Part shown: positions 36,863 through 48,904 of the stretch, in pieces
How the letters are laid out: the number at the start of each line of letters is the position of its first letter
Numbering within the stretch: the first letter of the stretch is position 1
Origin: Eriocheir sinensis
Taxonomy: Eukaryota; Arthropoda; Malacostraca; Decapoda; Varunidae
DNA: 64,000 nucleotides
Assembly: GCF_024679095.1 (NCBI RefSeq)
Contig: NC_066517.1
Coordinates: 21,423,540-21,487,539 of the forward strand
Direction of reading: 5' to 3'
Made by a program: the position numbers and the translations under genes
The notes under the pieces: generated by a model
Told to the model about the DNA's origin: nothing
What the model saw: the letters and a program-made list of their open reading frames with translations, nothing else
The model's database searches: none

Positions 36863-36959
36863 TGTAGGAACCATTAGAACAACAGGTGATAATGGGACGA
36901 AGGGACTTTTTTTTTTTACCTCTGCGTTCATCAAAAGGAAGAAAAATACGAGGAAAGGA

Positions 36960-37545
36960 GGAAGGGAGAGCTAGGGAGGGGAGGAGAAGAGGACAAGGGA
37001 GGGAAAAAGGAAGAGAGGGAGAAGAATGAATTGGAGAGAAAGATAACAGGATTGACAGAATGAGGAGAAGGAAAGTGGAGAGAAGAGGAGGAAGGGAGGG
37101 AATGATAAAGAGATAAGGGAGGGAAAAAGGAAGAGAGGGAGAAGAATGAATTGGAGAGAAAGATAACAGGATTGACAGAATGAGGAGAAGGAAAGTGGAG
37201 AGAAGAGGAGGAAGGGAGGGAATGATAAAGAGATAAGGGAGGGAAAAAGGAAGAGAGGGAGAAGAATGAATTGGAGAGAAAGATAACCGGATTGACAGAA
37301 TGAGAAGAAGGAATGGAGAGTGGGGAGAAGAGGAGAAAGGGAGGGAATGATAAAGAGATAAGGGAGGGAAAAAGGAAGAGAGGGAGAAGAATGAATTGGA
37401 GAGAAAGATAACAGGATTGACAGAATGAGAAGAAGGAATGGAGAGTGGAGAGAAGAGGAGGAAGGGAGGGAATGATAAAGAGATAAGGGAGGGAAAAAGG
37501 AGGAAGAGAGGAATGAATAGAAGAAAATGAAGACACAATTGGCAG
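36960..37545. repeat. 120-bp purine-rich array, ~5 units, two identical
   Basis: GAAGAATGAATTGGAGAG starts at 37021, 37141, 37261 and 37386, with partial units at both ends. The units 37021-37140 and 37141-37260 are identical over all 120 bases. The third and fourth have an inserted ATGGAGAGTGGGG-like stretch. Long minus-strand open frames here (up to 577 codons, 36540-38273) are array artefacts. Confidence 0.95.
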
Positions 37546-37639
37546 GATGAGAAGAAGGGACTATAGAAGGAAGGAAAGAAGGAAGGAAGGGCATAGAAGA
37601 GGAGGAGGAAGGGAAGGAAGGGAAAGGTCAGAAGAAGAG

Positions 37640-38460
37640 AGAATAAGATATGACAGCAATAAGTTGAGGAGGGGAATATGAGAAAGAAGGAAGAAATGAG
37701 GAAGAAAAATAAAGAATGCAGGGAGAAGAAAAGTAAGGAGACGGTAAAAAACAAACGATATTGGAAAAGGAAGGAAAGGAAGGGGAGTGGATGGAATGGA
37801 GAAAGAAGGATGAAGGAGGATGAAGAAGAAAAAAGGAAGGCAAGAATGAAGGAGAAATAAAGGAGAAGGAAATAGAATAAGGGGAAAAGGAAAGAAGAAA
37901 CGATAAGGAGAGAAGGAAGGAAAAAAGGGGAAGGAATGGAGAAGGAAAGGCGAGGAGGATGAAGCAGGGATGAAAGGGAAATAAAGAAGGAAACACCAAT
38001 AAAGGGAAATGGAAAGAAGGGGGAAAGGAGAGAACAAGAAGGAGAGAAGGAGAGGAAGGAATGGGGAAGGAAAGACGAGGGGAATGAAAAGAAAAGGAAG
38101 GCAGGAATGAAGGACAAATAAAAAGGAGGAAACAGTAAGATAGGGAAAGGAAAGAAGGAACCATACGGGGAAAAGGAAGGAAAGGAGAGGAAGGAATGGG
38201 GAAAGAAAGACGAGGAGAACGAAAAGAAAGAGAAGGCAGGAATGAAGGACAAACAAAGAGGAGGAAACATCAAGAAAAGGAAAGAAGAAGGAACGATAAG
38301 GGAAAAGGGAAGGAAAGGAAAGGAGATGAAGGAAAGGAGAAGCGAAGATGAGCAGAATGAAGAGAAAGGAAGTAATGGAGAAGCGAAGATGAACAGAATG
38401 AAGAGAAAGGAAGGACAGGAAAGAAGATAAAAAGAAAAGAAAGAAACAACAATAAAGGGA
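37640..38460. repeat. 124-137-bp purine-rich array, 4 units, plus a 40-bp duplication
   Basis: GGCAGGAATGAAGGACAAAT or close variants lie at about 37839, 37963, 38100 and 38235 (periods 124, 137 and 135). Each is followed by AGGAGGAAACA and GGAAAGGAAAGAAGGA. At 38340-38410 a GAAGCGAAGATGANCAGAAT unit of 40 bp is duplicated. Confidence 0.82.
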
Positions 38461-38724
38461 GAAGGAAAGGAAGGAAGAAAACAGGACAGGCTATATTTAA
38501 GAACTTTAAGGGAGGCAGAGGCAGAGGCAGAAAGTGACGTCTAGTGGGGAGGGGCAGCGAGTTGAGTCTAGTAGGGAGAGACCTGTGGAACGCTTTGACT
38601 GACGGACGGAAGGTGAGAGGAAGACTTTGATCAAGGGGAAGCCGTGTCGAAGAGGCGGATCACGTAAAGGAAGTAGAAGGGGGAAAGGTAGGGGCGTGAA
38701 GGCGAGAGGACAAAGGAAGTGAGT
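38461..38724. other. Unique purine-leaning segment
   Basis: No feature recognised. Confidence 0.35.
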
Positions 38725-38985
38725 TAGAGAAGGAAGAGGAGGAGGAGGAGAAGGGGAAAGTTTGCTACATTGACGAGAGTGACAAAGACAAAGACACATA
38801 GAGAGACATAGAAAGACAGATACAGAGAGAGGAATATAAAAGTGAAGTAAAGAAGGAAGTGAAGAAGGAAGAGGACGAGGAGGAGAAGGGGAAAGTTTGC
38901 TACAGTGACGAGACAAACAGAGACGAAGACACACAAAGAGACATAGAAAGACAGAAACAGAGAGAGGAATATAAAAGTGACATGT
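38725..38985. repeat. 135-bp tandem duplication
   Basis: GGAGAAGGGGAAAGTTTGCT at about 38747 returns 135 bp later, followed in both by ACGAGA, AAAGACACA, GAGACATAGAAAGACAGA and GAGAGAGGAATATAAAAGTG. Confidence 0.9.
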
Positions 38986-39050
38986 GCAGGAAATCAAACA
39001 CAAACACACGCTGGTAATGACGGTGGTAATGAAGGGAAAGCAACAACGGC

Positions 39051-39200
<150 letters not shown>

Positions 39201-39239
39201 CAAAGATGACTAGAACAAGGACGGAGGAGCATACATTAT

Positions 39240-39494
39240 CATCATCAACAATAACAACAACAACAACAATAACATGAAAGATAATGACAACTATTAATAC
39301 GAAAACGAAAAAAAAATACATACAAACTTAATTTCCTGATTGACAATAGAGAATTATGACGCCATGTTTGTTTATTGATACGAGCAAATTGAGAGAGAGC
39401 GGAACAATGTTGATTATGATAATGAGGTGGAGAATGAAACAACAACAACAACAACAACAACCCAACCACCACCACCAACAATAACACCAACACC

Positions 39495-39526
<32 letters not shown>

Positions 39527-39600
39527 CAACAACTCACCACCACCACCACCACCACCAATACCACCACCACCAACAACAACAACGTCAACAACAACACTAT
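39240..39600. repeat. (AAC)/(ACC) compound block
   Basis: CAACAACAA (about 39248-39268 and 39438-39460), CACCAC and CAACAA alternations to 39600. Confidence 0.9.
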
Positions 39601-39984
39601 TAAACGATGAGCAAACTTTAGTGCCACCAAACAGAAAAAAAGGTAGATGTGGTTCCCGTATTATCACAATTAGCAACAACACGACGCCACCTCGCTTCAT
39701 GAGAGGAGTAACTCAATAGAAGCGTAATTATGATCAAGATAATGGGAGGGATGACGCAACAACACAGGTGGGCAATAATGATAATACGCTTTTAGTCACG
39801 CATATAAGGCATTCAATTGTTTTCCTTACGATAATTGTGGTATCGAAACGCTTGATTGATACAGATATACACGAAAACATTAATAGTGCTCTGATTAACT
39901 CCTTTGTCATTCATTTACCTCTATGAAGAAAACATGAATTTAAACATATTTTGAGTAGTTCATTTTTCATCAGTTTCATCTTGA
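39601..39984. other. Unique AT-rich segment
   Basis: No feature recognised. Confidence 0.4.
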
Positions 39985-40819
39985 TTAATCTCCCTCACGT
40001 AAGAATGTGGTTAGTTACCCCTTCGTGTTTCTTAAATCCATACGAGGCCGCGAGATGAATTTAAAAACCTCTACATCATTTTTTCTCTATATGATTAATC
40101 TCCCTCACGTAATAGTAGTGGTACGTTTACTTTTTGTGCCTCTTCCAAGTCCATATGAAGCCATGAGATATATTTAAACGCCTCTACATCATTTTTTCTC
40201 TCCATGATTAATCTCCCTCACGTAACAGCAATGTGGTGGTTAGTTAGGCTTTTGTGCCTCGTCCAAGTACTTATGAAACCAAGAGATAAATTTAAACGCC
40301 TCTACAAAACTCCCTCTCACCCTTAACAAAGAGCCGTGTGATTAGTGGCCGAGCTTTAACAGTGTGGTGGTTAGTTAGGTTTTTGTGCCTCCTCCAAGTA
40401 CTTATGAAACCAAGAGAGAAATTTAAACGTCTCTACAAAACTCCCTCTCACCCTTAACAAAGAGCCGTGTGATTAGTGGCCGAGTTTTAACAGTGTGGTG
40501 GTTAGTTACGTTTTTGTGCCTCGTCCAAGTACTTATGAAGCCAAGAGAGAAATTTAAACGTCTCTACAAAACTCCCTCTCACCCTTAACATGGAGCCGTG
40601 TGATTAGTGGCCGAGCTTTAACCTTCTGGATCTTTATTGGGGAAAGGGATGACAGTAAGCTCCTCTACATCACTCTTTCTCTCCCGTAAGCTAGAGCGAT
40701 GCAATTAGTAACCTTCCTCTGCCTAGCTTAACCTTTCTCGATTTTTATTGAGGAGAGGGATATAACTCTAAGCTTCTTTACATTATTCTTTCTCTCCAGT
40801 AAGCTAAAGGCGCGTACTA

Positions 40820-40851
<32 letters not shown>

Positions 40852-41375
40852 GACAGGGCAAGGCAAAAAAAAAAAACAATACAAAAAAAAAAAAACCGCT
40901 ACGCTGCGCTCCCTAAAAAAATCAAAAGAGATGGCAGAAAAAGAGGTCAATTTCGGGAGGAGAGGTGTCCTGATACCCTCCTCTTGAAAGATTGTCGTAC
41001 TCAGCTTCTTATATTTGCCTATTTCAGACCAAAAACCGTCGCACCCATAAAACCGACGATACCCATTCTAGTTAGTATTGCTAAAAATGTTAATTGTAGG
41101 GCTTTTTATTATCGTTATACGTTAGAAATTGGAAAATGCAGTGTGGTGAGTACGATAACGTGGCATCCCTTGTAATTTAGGAGCAGCGAGTAGCGGGCTT
41201 TTTTTTATAATTGTTTCCTTTTTTTGTGTGCCCTTGAGCTGTCTCCATTGTTGTAAAAAAAATAATAATAAATAAATAAATAAATTACTAACCCTCCTTA
41301 ACCTTTCTCAATCTTTATGGAGCCAAGGGATGACTGTAAGCGTCTAAACATTCATTTTCCCCCATCACAGAAGTC
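39985..41375. repeat. Degenerate tandem array, 97-131-bp unit, ~8 units, split by a TIR element
   Basis: The landmark CCTCTAC (or TCTCTAC) starts at 40078, 40191, 40299, 40430, 40561, 40662 and 40773. The last landmark, at 41341, falls in register once the inserted 471 bp is removed. Two central units (about 40230-40490) are nearly identical and carry AGAGCCGTGTGATTAGTGGC and CAGTGTGGTGGTTAGTTA. Flanking units are diverged relatives. Confidence 0.88.
40820..41285 (+). mobile_element. Complete non-autonomous TIR element, 466 bp, TSD TACTA
   Basis: The left end is poly-T, AAGAGACAGGGCAAGGC, A-runs and CCGCTACGCTGCGCTCCC. The right end is GGAGCAGCGAGTAGCGGGC, T-runs, GCCCTTGAGCTGTCTCC, ATTGTTGT and A-runs. 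The two are inverted copies of about 95-100 bp. TACTA stands directly outside both ends (40815-40819 and 41286-41290). Removing 40820-41290 restores a normal unit of the surrounding array, so the boundaries are independently confirmed. The interior (about 40930-41165) has GTCAATTTCGGGAGGAGAGG and ACCCTCCTCTTGAAAG but no transposase frame. This copy defines the family; superfamily unknown. Confidence 0.85.
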
Positions 41376-42294
41376 GAACCACACCTTTAACTTACAAAAA
41401 TCACACCCTAATCCCTCATTATAAACCATGCACACCTTAATTATGTTCTGATCACCCCTTCACCTGGACACACACCTGACCCTGCAATCATTCACGCTAC
41501 GCACCTGGTAACCTGACCCCTCATTAAGACTACCTGTGCACTTCAGTCACGTAGGAAGCGCTTTGACATACCCGAGAGGCCACTTGTTTGTCCCCTACAC
41601 CTGAAATGCTGACTAAATGCCTTCTTTTTTATTTCACACCTGACTTCCCACACATAACTGACCATATAATCAAGCCACATATATATAGATAACCATTTTC
41701 TTTTAATTTGAATGTTTTCTTTTTGTTTTGTTTTTTTGTTTTCGATAAGGAGCAACAAGACAGGGGGGGGGAGGGGGGAGTTTCTTCTGTATGTTATTTT
41801 CATGTGCTTCTTATATTTCTTATATTATTTCTGAATCTTTTTTTTCCTAGAGTTGCTTCCTTTCCCTGTAATAAAAACACAAACAACCTGGGTACTTTTC
41901 AACACATATGAAGCGTTTCCTATACACATAAATCGTCCATATAGATGCTTCCCATTTCTGTAACCCAACTGATCATTACTTAACGGCAAAGAAAACAGAT
42001 CAAGGGTTTAAAACAATAAGAAAAACATGCTCTCCACACTATGCTCCCACCACGAAAGAAAGAAACAAACGTCAAAAGAAAGAAGCATGATCGTATTGGT
42101 TCTAGAGGCGTCTCATGCATACCTGTCTATTCACACACCTGAGGAAGCACTAATTAAAGCCCCAGCCACCACACACCTGCCACACCTGCTCTCCACACAC
42201 CTGAGACAACAGAGATTTCACAAACAAATACGTCTGTCTCTGTTTGCCTGAGACATTAATTAATATGCATCACCTGTCATTAATACATCTGCCA

Positions 42295-42296
<2 letters not shown>
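41376..42296. other. Unique segment with many CACCTG hexamers
   Basis: CACCTG or TACCTG recurs about a dozen times (for example near 41462, 41475, 41503, 41532, 41600, 41638, 42138, 42174, 42183 and 42199). A G-tract lies at about 41764-41779. No gene recognised. Confidence 0.5.
41838..41877 (-). mobile_element. Degenerate TIR element end (reverse)
   Basis: TTTTTTTTCCTAGAGTTGC, TTCCTTTCCCTGTAATAAAA keeps the order of the reverse end (CCCTTGAGCTG, CTTCCTTTGCTGTAAAA) at reduced identity. Confidence 0.4.

Positions 42297-42351
<55 letters not shown>
42297..42351. repeat. (AC)~27
   Basis: Uninterrupted AC run. Confidence 0.97.
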
Positions 42352-42354
<3 letters not shown>

Positions 42355-42804
42355 CATATATAGACATACCTTTTTTAGACCGCAGAACATACTATACATT
42401 TAATCATACAATAAAAACAATAAATAAATCCCCATTCTCACCACCAACAACACAAACACCAACACCAATACCTCTCCCCCCTCCCTATCCACCACCACCA
42501 CCACCATCACAGCCCCTCATCTTTGAGACAACTTCGCCAATAAGATGTAAAGTTGCGCCAAGTACTTTTGGGGCCCTTACAACTTTAACCCAACTCTTGC
42601 CTTAGTCTTAAGTTGTGAAATTACTTCCCTAACAACCATCAGACGGGCCCGGCTAAGACAAAAAGGAAGGCGAGGATGAGGGAAGCATGAGGCGCGGGAG
42701 ACATTTTGTGGGAGGACTCGAGACAACTTGGAGAAAATGAAAATATTAAAGTAGTAACAGTAGTAATAGTGAGGGTGGGGGTAGTGGTGGAGTAGTGGTG
42801 CTGG
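42352..42804. other. Mixed sequence with a short CACCAC run
   Basis: CAC triplets at about 42490-42507. The rest is unique. No gene recognised. Confidence 0.4.
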
Positions 42805-42883
42805 GAGTAATAGTAGTAGTAGTAGTGGTAGTGGTAGTGGTAGTAGTAGTAGTAGTATAATAAAATCAAAATAGAAAAAATAA

Positions 42884-42955
<72 letters not shown>
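42805..42955. repeat. (TAG)n then (AAT)~22
   Basis: TAG/TGG triplets (about 42807-42857), 28 bp of A-rich spacer, then AAT triplets (42885-42953). Confidence 0.95.
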
Positions 42956-42957
<2 letters not shown>

Positions 42958-43365
42958 AATAATATTAGCGTCATACACGGTACAAATTATTGTTCCCGCA
43001 GGACAAATTATTGCAACGTTACGTATTTAAATAACGCGGCTACGCAAAAACCGACACACGGAAGCTTTTTAAATCCAAAATGCCCACACACACACACGCG
43101 CCCACACGGATATGAATAACCACATCAATTACAAAAACTCGGCAAAAAGAACATGAATAGGAAATAACTTATCCCACAACTTGAATAACAAAGAGGAGAA
43201 GGGGAAGAAAAATATTAAAACCACCAGCATCACCATCTTCATCTTCTCCTCAATTGAAAAAAGATATAATAAAATCTAACAGAATAAAATAACTCACAGA
43301 CGAACGAGGACTTGGAAAATATAAAGAAAATGATGAGAGTAAAATGAAAGTGGGAAAATATAAAT
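42956..43365. other. AT-rich unassigned sequence
   Basis: No feature recognised. Confidence 0.4.
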
Positions 43366-43621
43366 GCAATCATCATCATCATCATCATCATCTTCATCTT
43401 CTCAATTACAAAAAAAAAGAAAAAAGAATTAACTCACGGACGAAATACAACAAGGAAAACAAAATAAGAGAAAACAAGAAAAGGAATGAGGAAAACAATA
43501 TGGACACAAACAGCATCACCTCCTCCTCCTCCTCCTCCTCCTCTTCCTTTTCCTCCTCCTCCTCCTGCTCCTCCTCCTCTTCCTTTTCCTCTTCCTCTTC
43601 CTCCTCCTCCTCCTCCTCCTG
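43366..43621. repeat. (ATC)n, A-rich spacer, (CTC)n
   Basis: CAT/ATC triplets (43370-43394) and interrupted CTC triplets (43517-43621). Confidence 0.92.
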
Positions 43622-43849
43622 GACTTCCCGCACGGAATAATCGAAGGCATAGATCAAGGAAGGGAAGATTAAACCACTTTGTATCCGGGTTGTATAATGG
43701 AGGTGACAGGAAAAAGACAGTGCTTAGGCTCCCCTCTTTCCCTCCCTCTCTCGCCCTCAGCCTGAAAACGTCCCGCGGCTCCCTCACCGGTAAATAGTGA
43801 ACGAGCGTTGAAAGAAATATGATGCCGTCAGGGAAAGGGGCGGACGAGA
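43622..43849. other. Short unique segment
   Basis: Includes a CTCCCTC patch at about 43733-43755. No feature recognised. Confidence 0.35.
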
Positions 43850-44560
43850 CGGGCCGATAAATGAGAGTGTGGAAACGGATGGACAGGAGGATAAACGGGT
43901 GTGTATACAGAGAGAGAGGTGGAAAAAGGAGTAGAGGTAGATATAAGGGTGGATAAATGGATGCATAGACAGTTAGACAGGGCGATCAATGGGTTTGTAG
44001 ACAGAACGATAGGTGGGTAAATAGGTGTGCAGATTGACATAGACCAAGAAATGTGTGGCTAAAGACTGATAGATAAACCAATAATTGAGCTTGTGGAGGC
44101 AAAGAGACTGGTGGATAAAAGGTTGTTTAGACAGATGGATAGATCATAAATTTATTGCATAGAAAGATTGGTTGATAAATGGGTGTGTAGACAGATATAT
44201 ATATACGCCAATAAATGAGTGTGAAAAGAGAGACAGATAGGTGGATAAAAAGAGAAATAGATACACAGACTGAGATGTAATACACTGAAAACCAAACACA
44301 GATGGATACGGACTGATCGATGCATTCACACCTACATTTAGAGAGATAGTTATAGATATTCCGATACTTTTATATAAATGAAACTGGATAATAGAACTAA
44401 ACAAAGAAGGATAGTTATGAAATACATGATAAGAAAAACAAATAGATAGACTGATATGAAAAAGAGTTGGACGGGCAGACAGACAGACAAACAGATAAAC
44501 AGATATATATGAGAGATCGGTAAATACAAAGAGGTAAATATTAAAGAGCAAACATACATA
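43850..44560. repeat. GATA/GACA-rich degenerate array
   Basis: GGATAAATGGGTGTGTAGAC, AGACAGAT and GATAGATA variants recur irregularly every 40-65 bp. Too diverged for a fixed unit. Confidence 0.65.
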
Positions 44561-44657
44561 CATTCATACATATAAATAAACGGATACATCGACATAATAA
44601 AAATTAAGAAAATAAAGAGATGGACAGCTGTGAAATATACTCTAATCTGGATATAAT

Positions 44658-45450
<793 letters not shown>

Positions 45451-45527
<77 letters not shown>
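45451..45527. repeat. (GA)~38
   Basis: Uninterrupted GA run. Confidence 0.97.
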
Positions 45528-45530
<3 letters not shown>

Positions 45531-45579
45531 CTGTATCCTTCTTTTTTTATCCCATTGCATTGCCCAGCGGGAAGCAGAT

Positions 45580-46090
45580 TGTGAGGAGAAGGAGGAGGAA
45601 GAGGAGGAGGAGGAGGAGGAGGAAGAGGAGGAGGAGGAGGAGGAGGAGGAAGAGGAGGAGGAGGAGGAGGAGTCTCGTGCAAAGCAACATCTGGTAGGAA
45701 CTATACAACAGGTGGAGGAAGAAAATGAAGAGGAGGAGGAGGAGGAGGAGGAGGAAGAGGAGGAGGAGGAGGAGGAGGAGGAAGACGAAAAGAAAAGAAG
45801 AAACAGAAGGAGTAGGAAAAGCAGAAGGGAGAAAGAGAAGAGTAATAACAAGAATGAGAAAGCAGAACTAAAGGAGAATGATCGGGAGGAAAATAAATGG
45901 AACTGGAAAACGAAGAAGCGGAGGATAAAAGGGAATAAAAGACGGACAAGGAGGTACTCAAATGGTGAATGGTGGAATGGACGAAGGCCGCCAGATGGGG
46001 AAATACACAAGAGAAGAACAGGTGGCAAATCAAGGAGGTGGCAGGATGGCAGGCTGAGAGGTGGGACGGCGAGAGCCACAGAGGCGGGAA
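45580..46090. repeat. (GGA)n-rich block and purine-rich DNA
   Basis: Pure GGA runs at about 45604-45670 and 45733-45782, followed by purine-rich mixed sequence. Confidence 0.9.
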
Positions 46091-46168
46091 AGGAAAATAG
46101 TGAAAAGGAAAGATGTCATTTTTTTTTTTTTTCCTGTCTCACGGAACCGAAAGCGTCTGTAATTTTTT

Positions 46169-46450
46169 ATACTTATACTATTCTATACTTACACTATTCT
46201 ATACTTATACTATTCTATACTTATACTATTATATTCTTGTACTATTCTATTCTTACACTATTCTATACGTGTACTATTCTAAACTTATACTATTCTATAC
46301 TTATACTATTCTATACCTATACTATTCTATACTTATACTATTCTATACTTATACTATTCTATTCTTACACTATTCTATACTTATACTATCCTATACTTAT
46401 ACTATTCTATACTTATACTATTCTATATTTATACTATTCTATACTATACC
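46169..46450. repeat. 16-bp minisatellite, ~17-18 units
   Basis: TATACTTATACTATTC repeats with single-base variants (C for T, GTG for TTA). The plus-strand frame shows a corresponding low-complexity Y/L/I peptide. Confidence 0.95.
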
Positions 46451-46497
46451 TATTACCCTCTTTCACAACTACATGTACATTTTATTACTTATTACTA

Positions 46498-46710
46498 GTC
46501 TGTTCACTTAAGTCAGACCCAAGATGACAACATGAACCTAAGCGTGTTTGCAAGCTGAGTGCTGATTGGCTACTGCTATGGCTTCCAAGTTCTCTTTAAC
46601 CTCTCTCTGTTTGTGTTTATCTCACGCAGCATTTTCTGCTAATCTGCACTGTGCTTGCGAACACGCTCAAGTTTATGTTGTCAGCTTGGGTCAGTCTTAA
46701 GTGAACAGAC
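46498..46710. mobile_element. 213-bp MITE with 58-bp terminal inverted repeats
   Basis: The left arm 46498-46555 begins GTCTGTTCACTTAAGTCAGA. The right arm 46653-46710 is its reverse complement, with 51 of 58 positions matching by eye. The dinucleotide TA stands outside each end (46496-46497 and 46711-46712), as expected for a TA target duplication (Tc1/mariner-like insertion). The 97-bp interior has no coding potential. Single copy in this window. Confidence 0.88.
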
Positions 46711-47040
46711 TATAACTCCTTCAACCCCTCTAGAAGCAGACCAAAGAGAATAGTCGTCCATTCTATATCTATACTATTTCCAGGGTTTTTTTTCACGTAC
46801 TCAGGGGAAATGAAGGTTTCTATATTGCTTTACTAATCCCTAATATCTTTTTCACCGTCCCTTTAATCTAAAATAATGGAGCAAAAAATATTTCTTACAG
46901 ATCGAAAAAGTTAAATATATCAACAGATTGGGGAAGATTCAGAAGTTTCACGTTGGCCAATATCAACACCGGATGCTGTCTAGCGACTGTCTGTCTGGCT
47001 GGCTGCCTTGACGGACGGCAATTAGCAAGCATCATACATC
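46711..47040. other. Unique segment
   Basis: AT-rich to 46930, then mixed. No feature recognised. Confidence 0.4.
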
Positions 47041-47437
47041 AATTTATCCCAGCAGCCAGACACCCAGCCACCCAGCCAGCCAGTCAACAAGCCAGTCAGC
47101 CAGTCAGCAAGCAAGCCAGCCAGCCAGCCATCCACCCAGCCAGCCACCCAGCCAGACAGTCACCCAGCCACCCAGCCAGCCAGTCACCCAGCCAGCCGGC
47201 CATCCAGCCACCTAGCCAGCCACCCAGCCAACCAGTCACTCAGGCAGCCAACCACCCAGCCACCCAGCCACCCAGCCAGCCAGTCACCCCGCCAGCCGGT
47301 CACCCAGCCAGCCGGCCACTCAGCCAGTCAGCCACCCAGCCGGCCACCCAGCCAGCCGGCCACCCAGCCAGCCAGCCAGCCAGCCACCCAGCCACCCAGC
47401 CAGACAGTCAGTCAGCCAGCCAGCCAGCCAGCCATGA
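47040..47437. repeat. (CCAG)/(CAGCCACC) low-complexity array
   Basis: CAGCCAGC, CAGCCACC and CAGTCACC units throughout. The plus-strand frame (46953-47594) reads as a P/S/Q/A/T/H peptide. It is a simple-repeat translation, not a recognisable gene. Confidence 0.9.
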
Positions 47438-47439
47438 CT

Positions 47440-48240
47440 TCATCACCGAGTTTCGAGAGCCACAAATCAACTTCTTCACCCCGTCCATCAGCCATCACCT
47501 CCTCTCCTTCCCCTGCAACATTTACAGCCCATCACCAACACGAGTTTCCGCCACTAACACCGAAGGAAAAGTTAAGCTATGCCTTCACCACTGAGCTTTG
47601 AGAGCCACGAACAAACTTACTCAACCCGTCCATCAGCCATCACCTCATCTTCACACAGTCAACAGCCAAAACCAACTCTATTTAACTTGCTCAACCCACC
47701 ACAAACTTACTCACCCCCGTCGATTATTCATCACCCATCTTCTCATCTCCTTCTCTCCAACACCTCTCCTTTTCATCACCTCCTCTACTTCTCTTCAAGC
47801 AGTCCACGACCAACACCAACCTAATTTCACAACACAAACTTAGTCCACACACCACTAACTTACTCCAACCTTCCATTAGATATGACCTTCTCTGCTTCTC
47901 TTCATCATCTTTCTTCTTCATCACCTCCTCTCCTCTTAAAACAGTCTACGGAGAACACCATCCTTATTTCACAACACAAACTTAGTCAAAACACCACTAC
48001 TAAAAAGTAATTTACTCCAACCTTCCATTAGATATCACCTTCTTCATCATCTCGCTTCTTCGTCACCTCCTCTCCTCTTAAAACAGTCTACGGACAATAC
48101 CAACCTTATTTCACACCACACAACTCGATACTCAACACACCACCAGCTTACTTCACCCGTACATCACCCATCACCGCCTCTCTTGTTAAGCAGTCTACGG
48201 TCACCACCAACCATATTTCACAACACGAACGCTAAATTAA
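47440..48240. repeat. 142-bp tandem array, 5-6 units
   Basis: CAGTCNACG landmarks lie at about 47656, 47800, 47942, 48084 and 48191 (periods 144, 142, 142 and 107). Each unit also has an ACTTACTCAACCCGTCCATC or ACTCCAACCTTCCATTAG block and a CACCTCCTCTCC block. Confidence 0.85.
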
Positions 48241-48274
48241 AGTTACAGGCTAGGTTTCATCGACTTCCCGGAGC

Positions 48275-48530
48275 TTAGAGGTTTCGCAAGACCAGACAAA
48301 CAAGCATAACAGGAATTTGTGAGAACTAAACACTATTCCGCATAACTAAACGAACAAATAACAAAAATACGAAAACCAAAGAATCCCCGCGCGACCAAAT
48401 AAGCAAAATAACAAGAACAAAAGATAATCAAAGAGGTTTCCGCACGACCACCCGAAGAAATAACAGGAATTAGAGACGAACAAAGAATTTATGCATGACG
48501 AAATAAACAAATATCACAAGACTGACAGAT
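48275..48530. repeat. ~60-65-bp degenerate array, 4 units
   Basis: AAATAACAGGAATT / AACAAATAACAAAAATACG-like blocks alternate with CGCACGACC / CGCGCGACC-like blocks. Confidence 0.6.
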
Positions 48531-48904
48531 AAGCAAGCTACGTACTGGCAAACCATCAAAACAATTTCCCCTTATAATCAGATGAAGAGATAAACCGATG
48601 GAGAGATAGTTCAGCCACCGACAAATCACCAAACCGCATCAAAGTGTCCGCGTCCAAAACTCGGAATCACAAAAGCACTCACAAAAAAGAGTCCAGCCAG
48701 TCCGCTATCCCATCCTCTTTAAAAGCCACCAGAGAAGCCTGTATCAATATCATATATCAACACTCGCTTTGCTGGTTTGTTTTACAGGTTTGAATTTACT
48801 TTTTGGTTCACATTTGTGGTTTATTTTACGGGTATATTTTTACTGACTCGCTACAGGCTGGTTTTCTCCATGTACTCTACTACATATATACTATTAAACA
48901 TTTT
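48531..48904. other. Unique segment
   Basis: Includes a GGTTTGTTTTACAGGTTTGA / GGTTTATTTTACGGGTATA near-duplication at about 48773 and 48818. No gene recognised. Confidence 0.4.

Noticed and set aside
36540..38273. 577-codon open frame on the minus strand
   Set aside because: It lies over a homopyrimidine (minus-strand) array. Stop codons need purines, so such DNA stays open by composition. The peptide is F/S/L/P only and spans a TIR element end and an AC run.
40820..40847. Poly-T/poly-A tracts as polyadenylation or retroposed-mRNA tails
   Set aside because: The tracts occur at both ends in inverted form as part of the TIR structure, so a simple poly-A tail does not explain them.
46953..47594. 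213-codon proline/serine/glutamine/alanine repeat frame
   Set aside because: It is the translation of a CCAG/CACC simple array. It starts in unique DNA and ends in the next unrelated array. No transcript or domain evidence in sequence.
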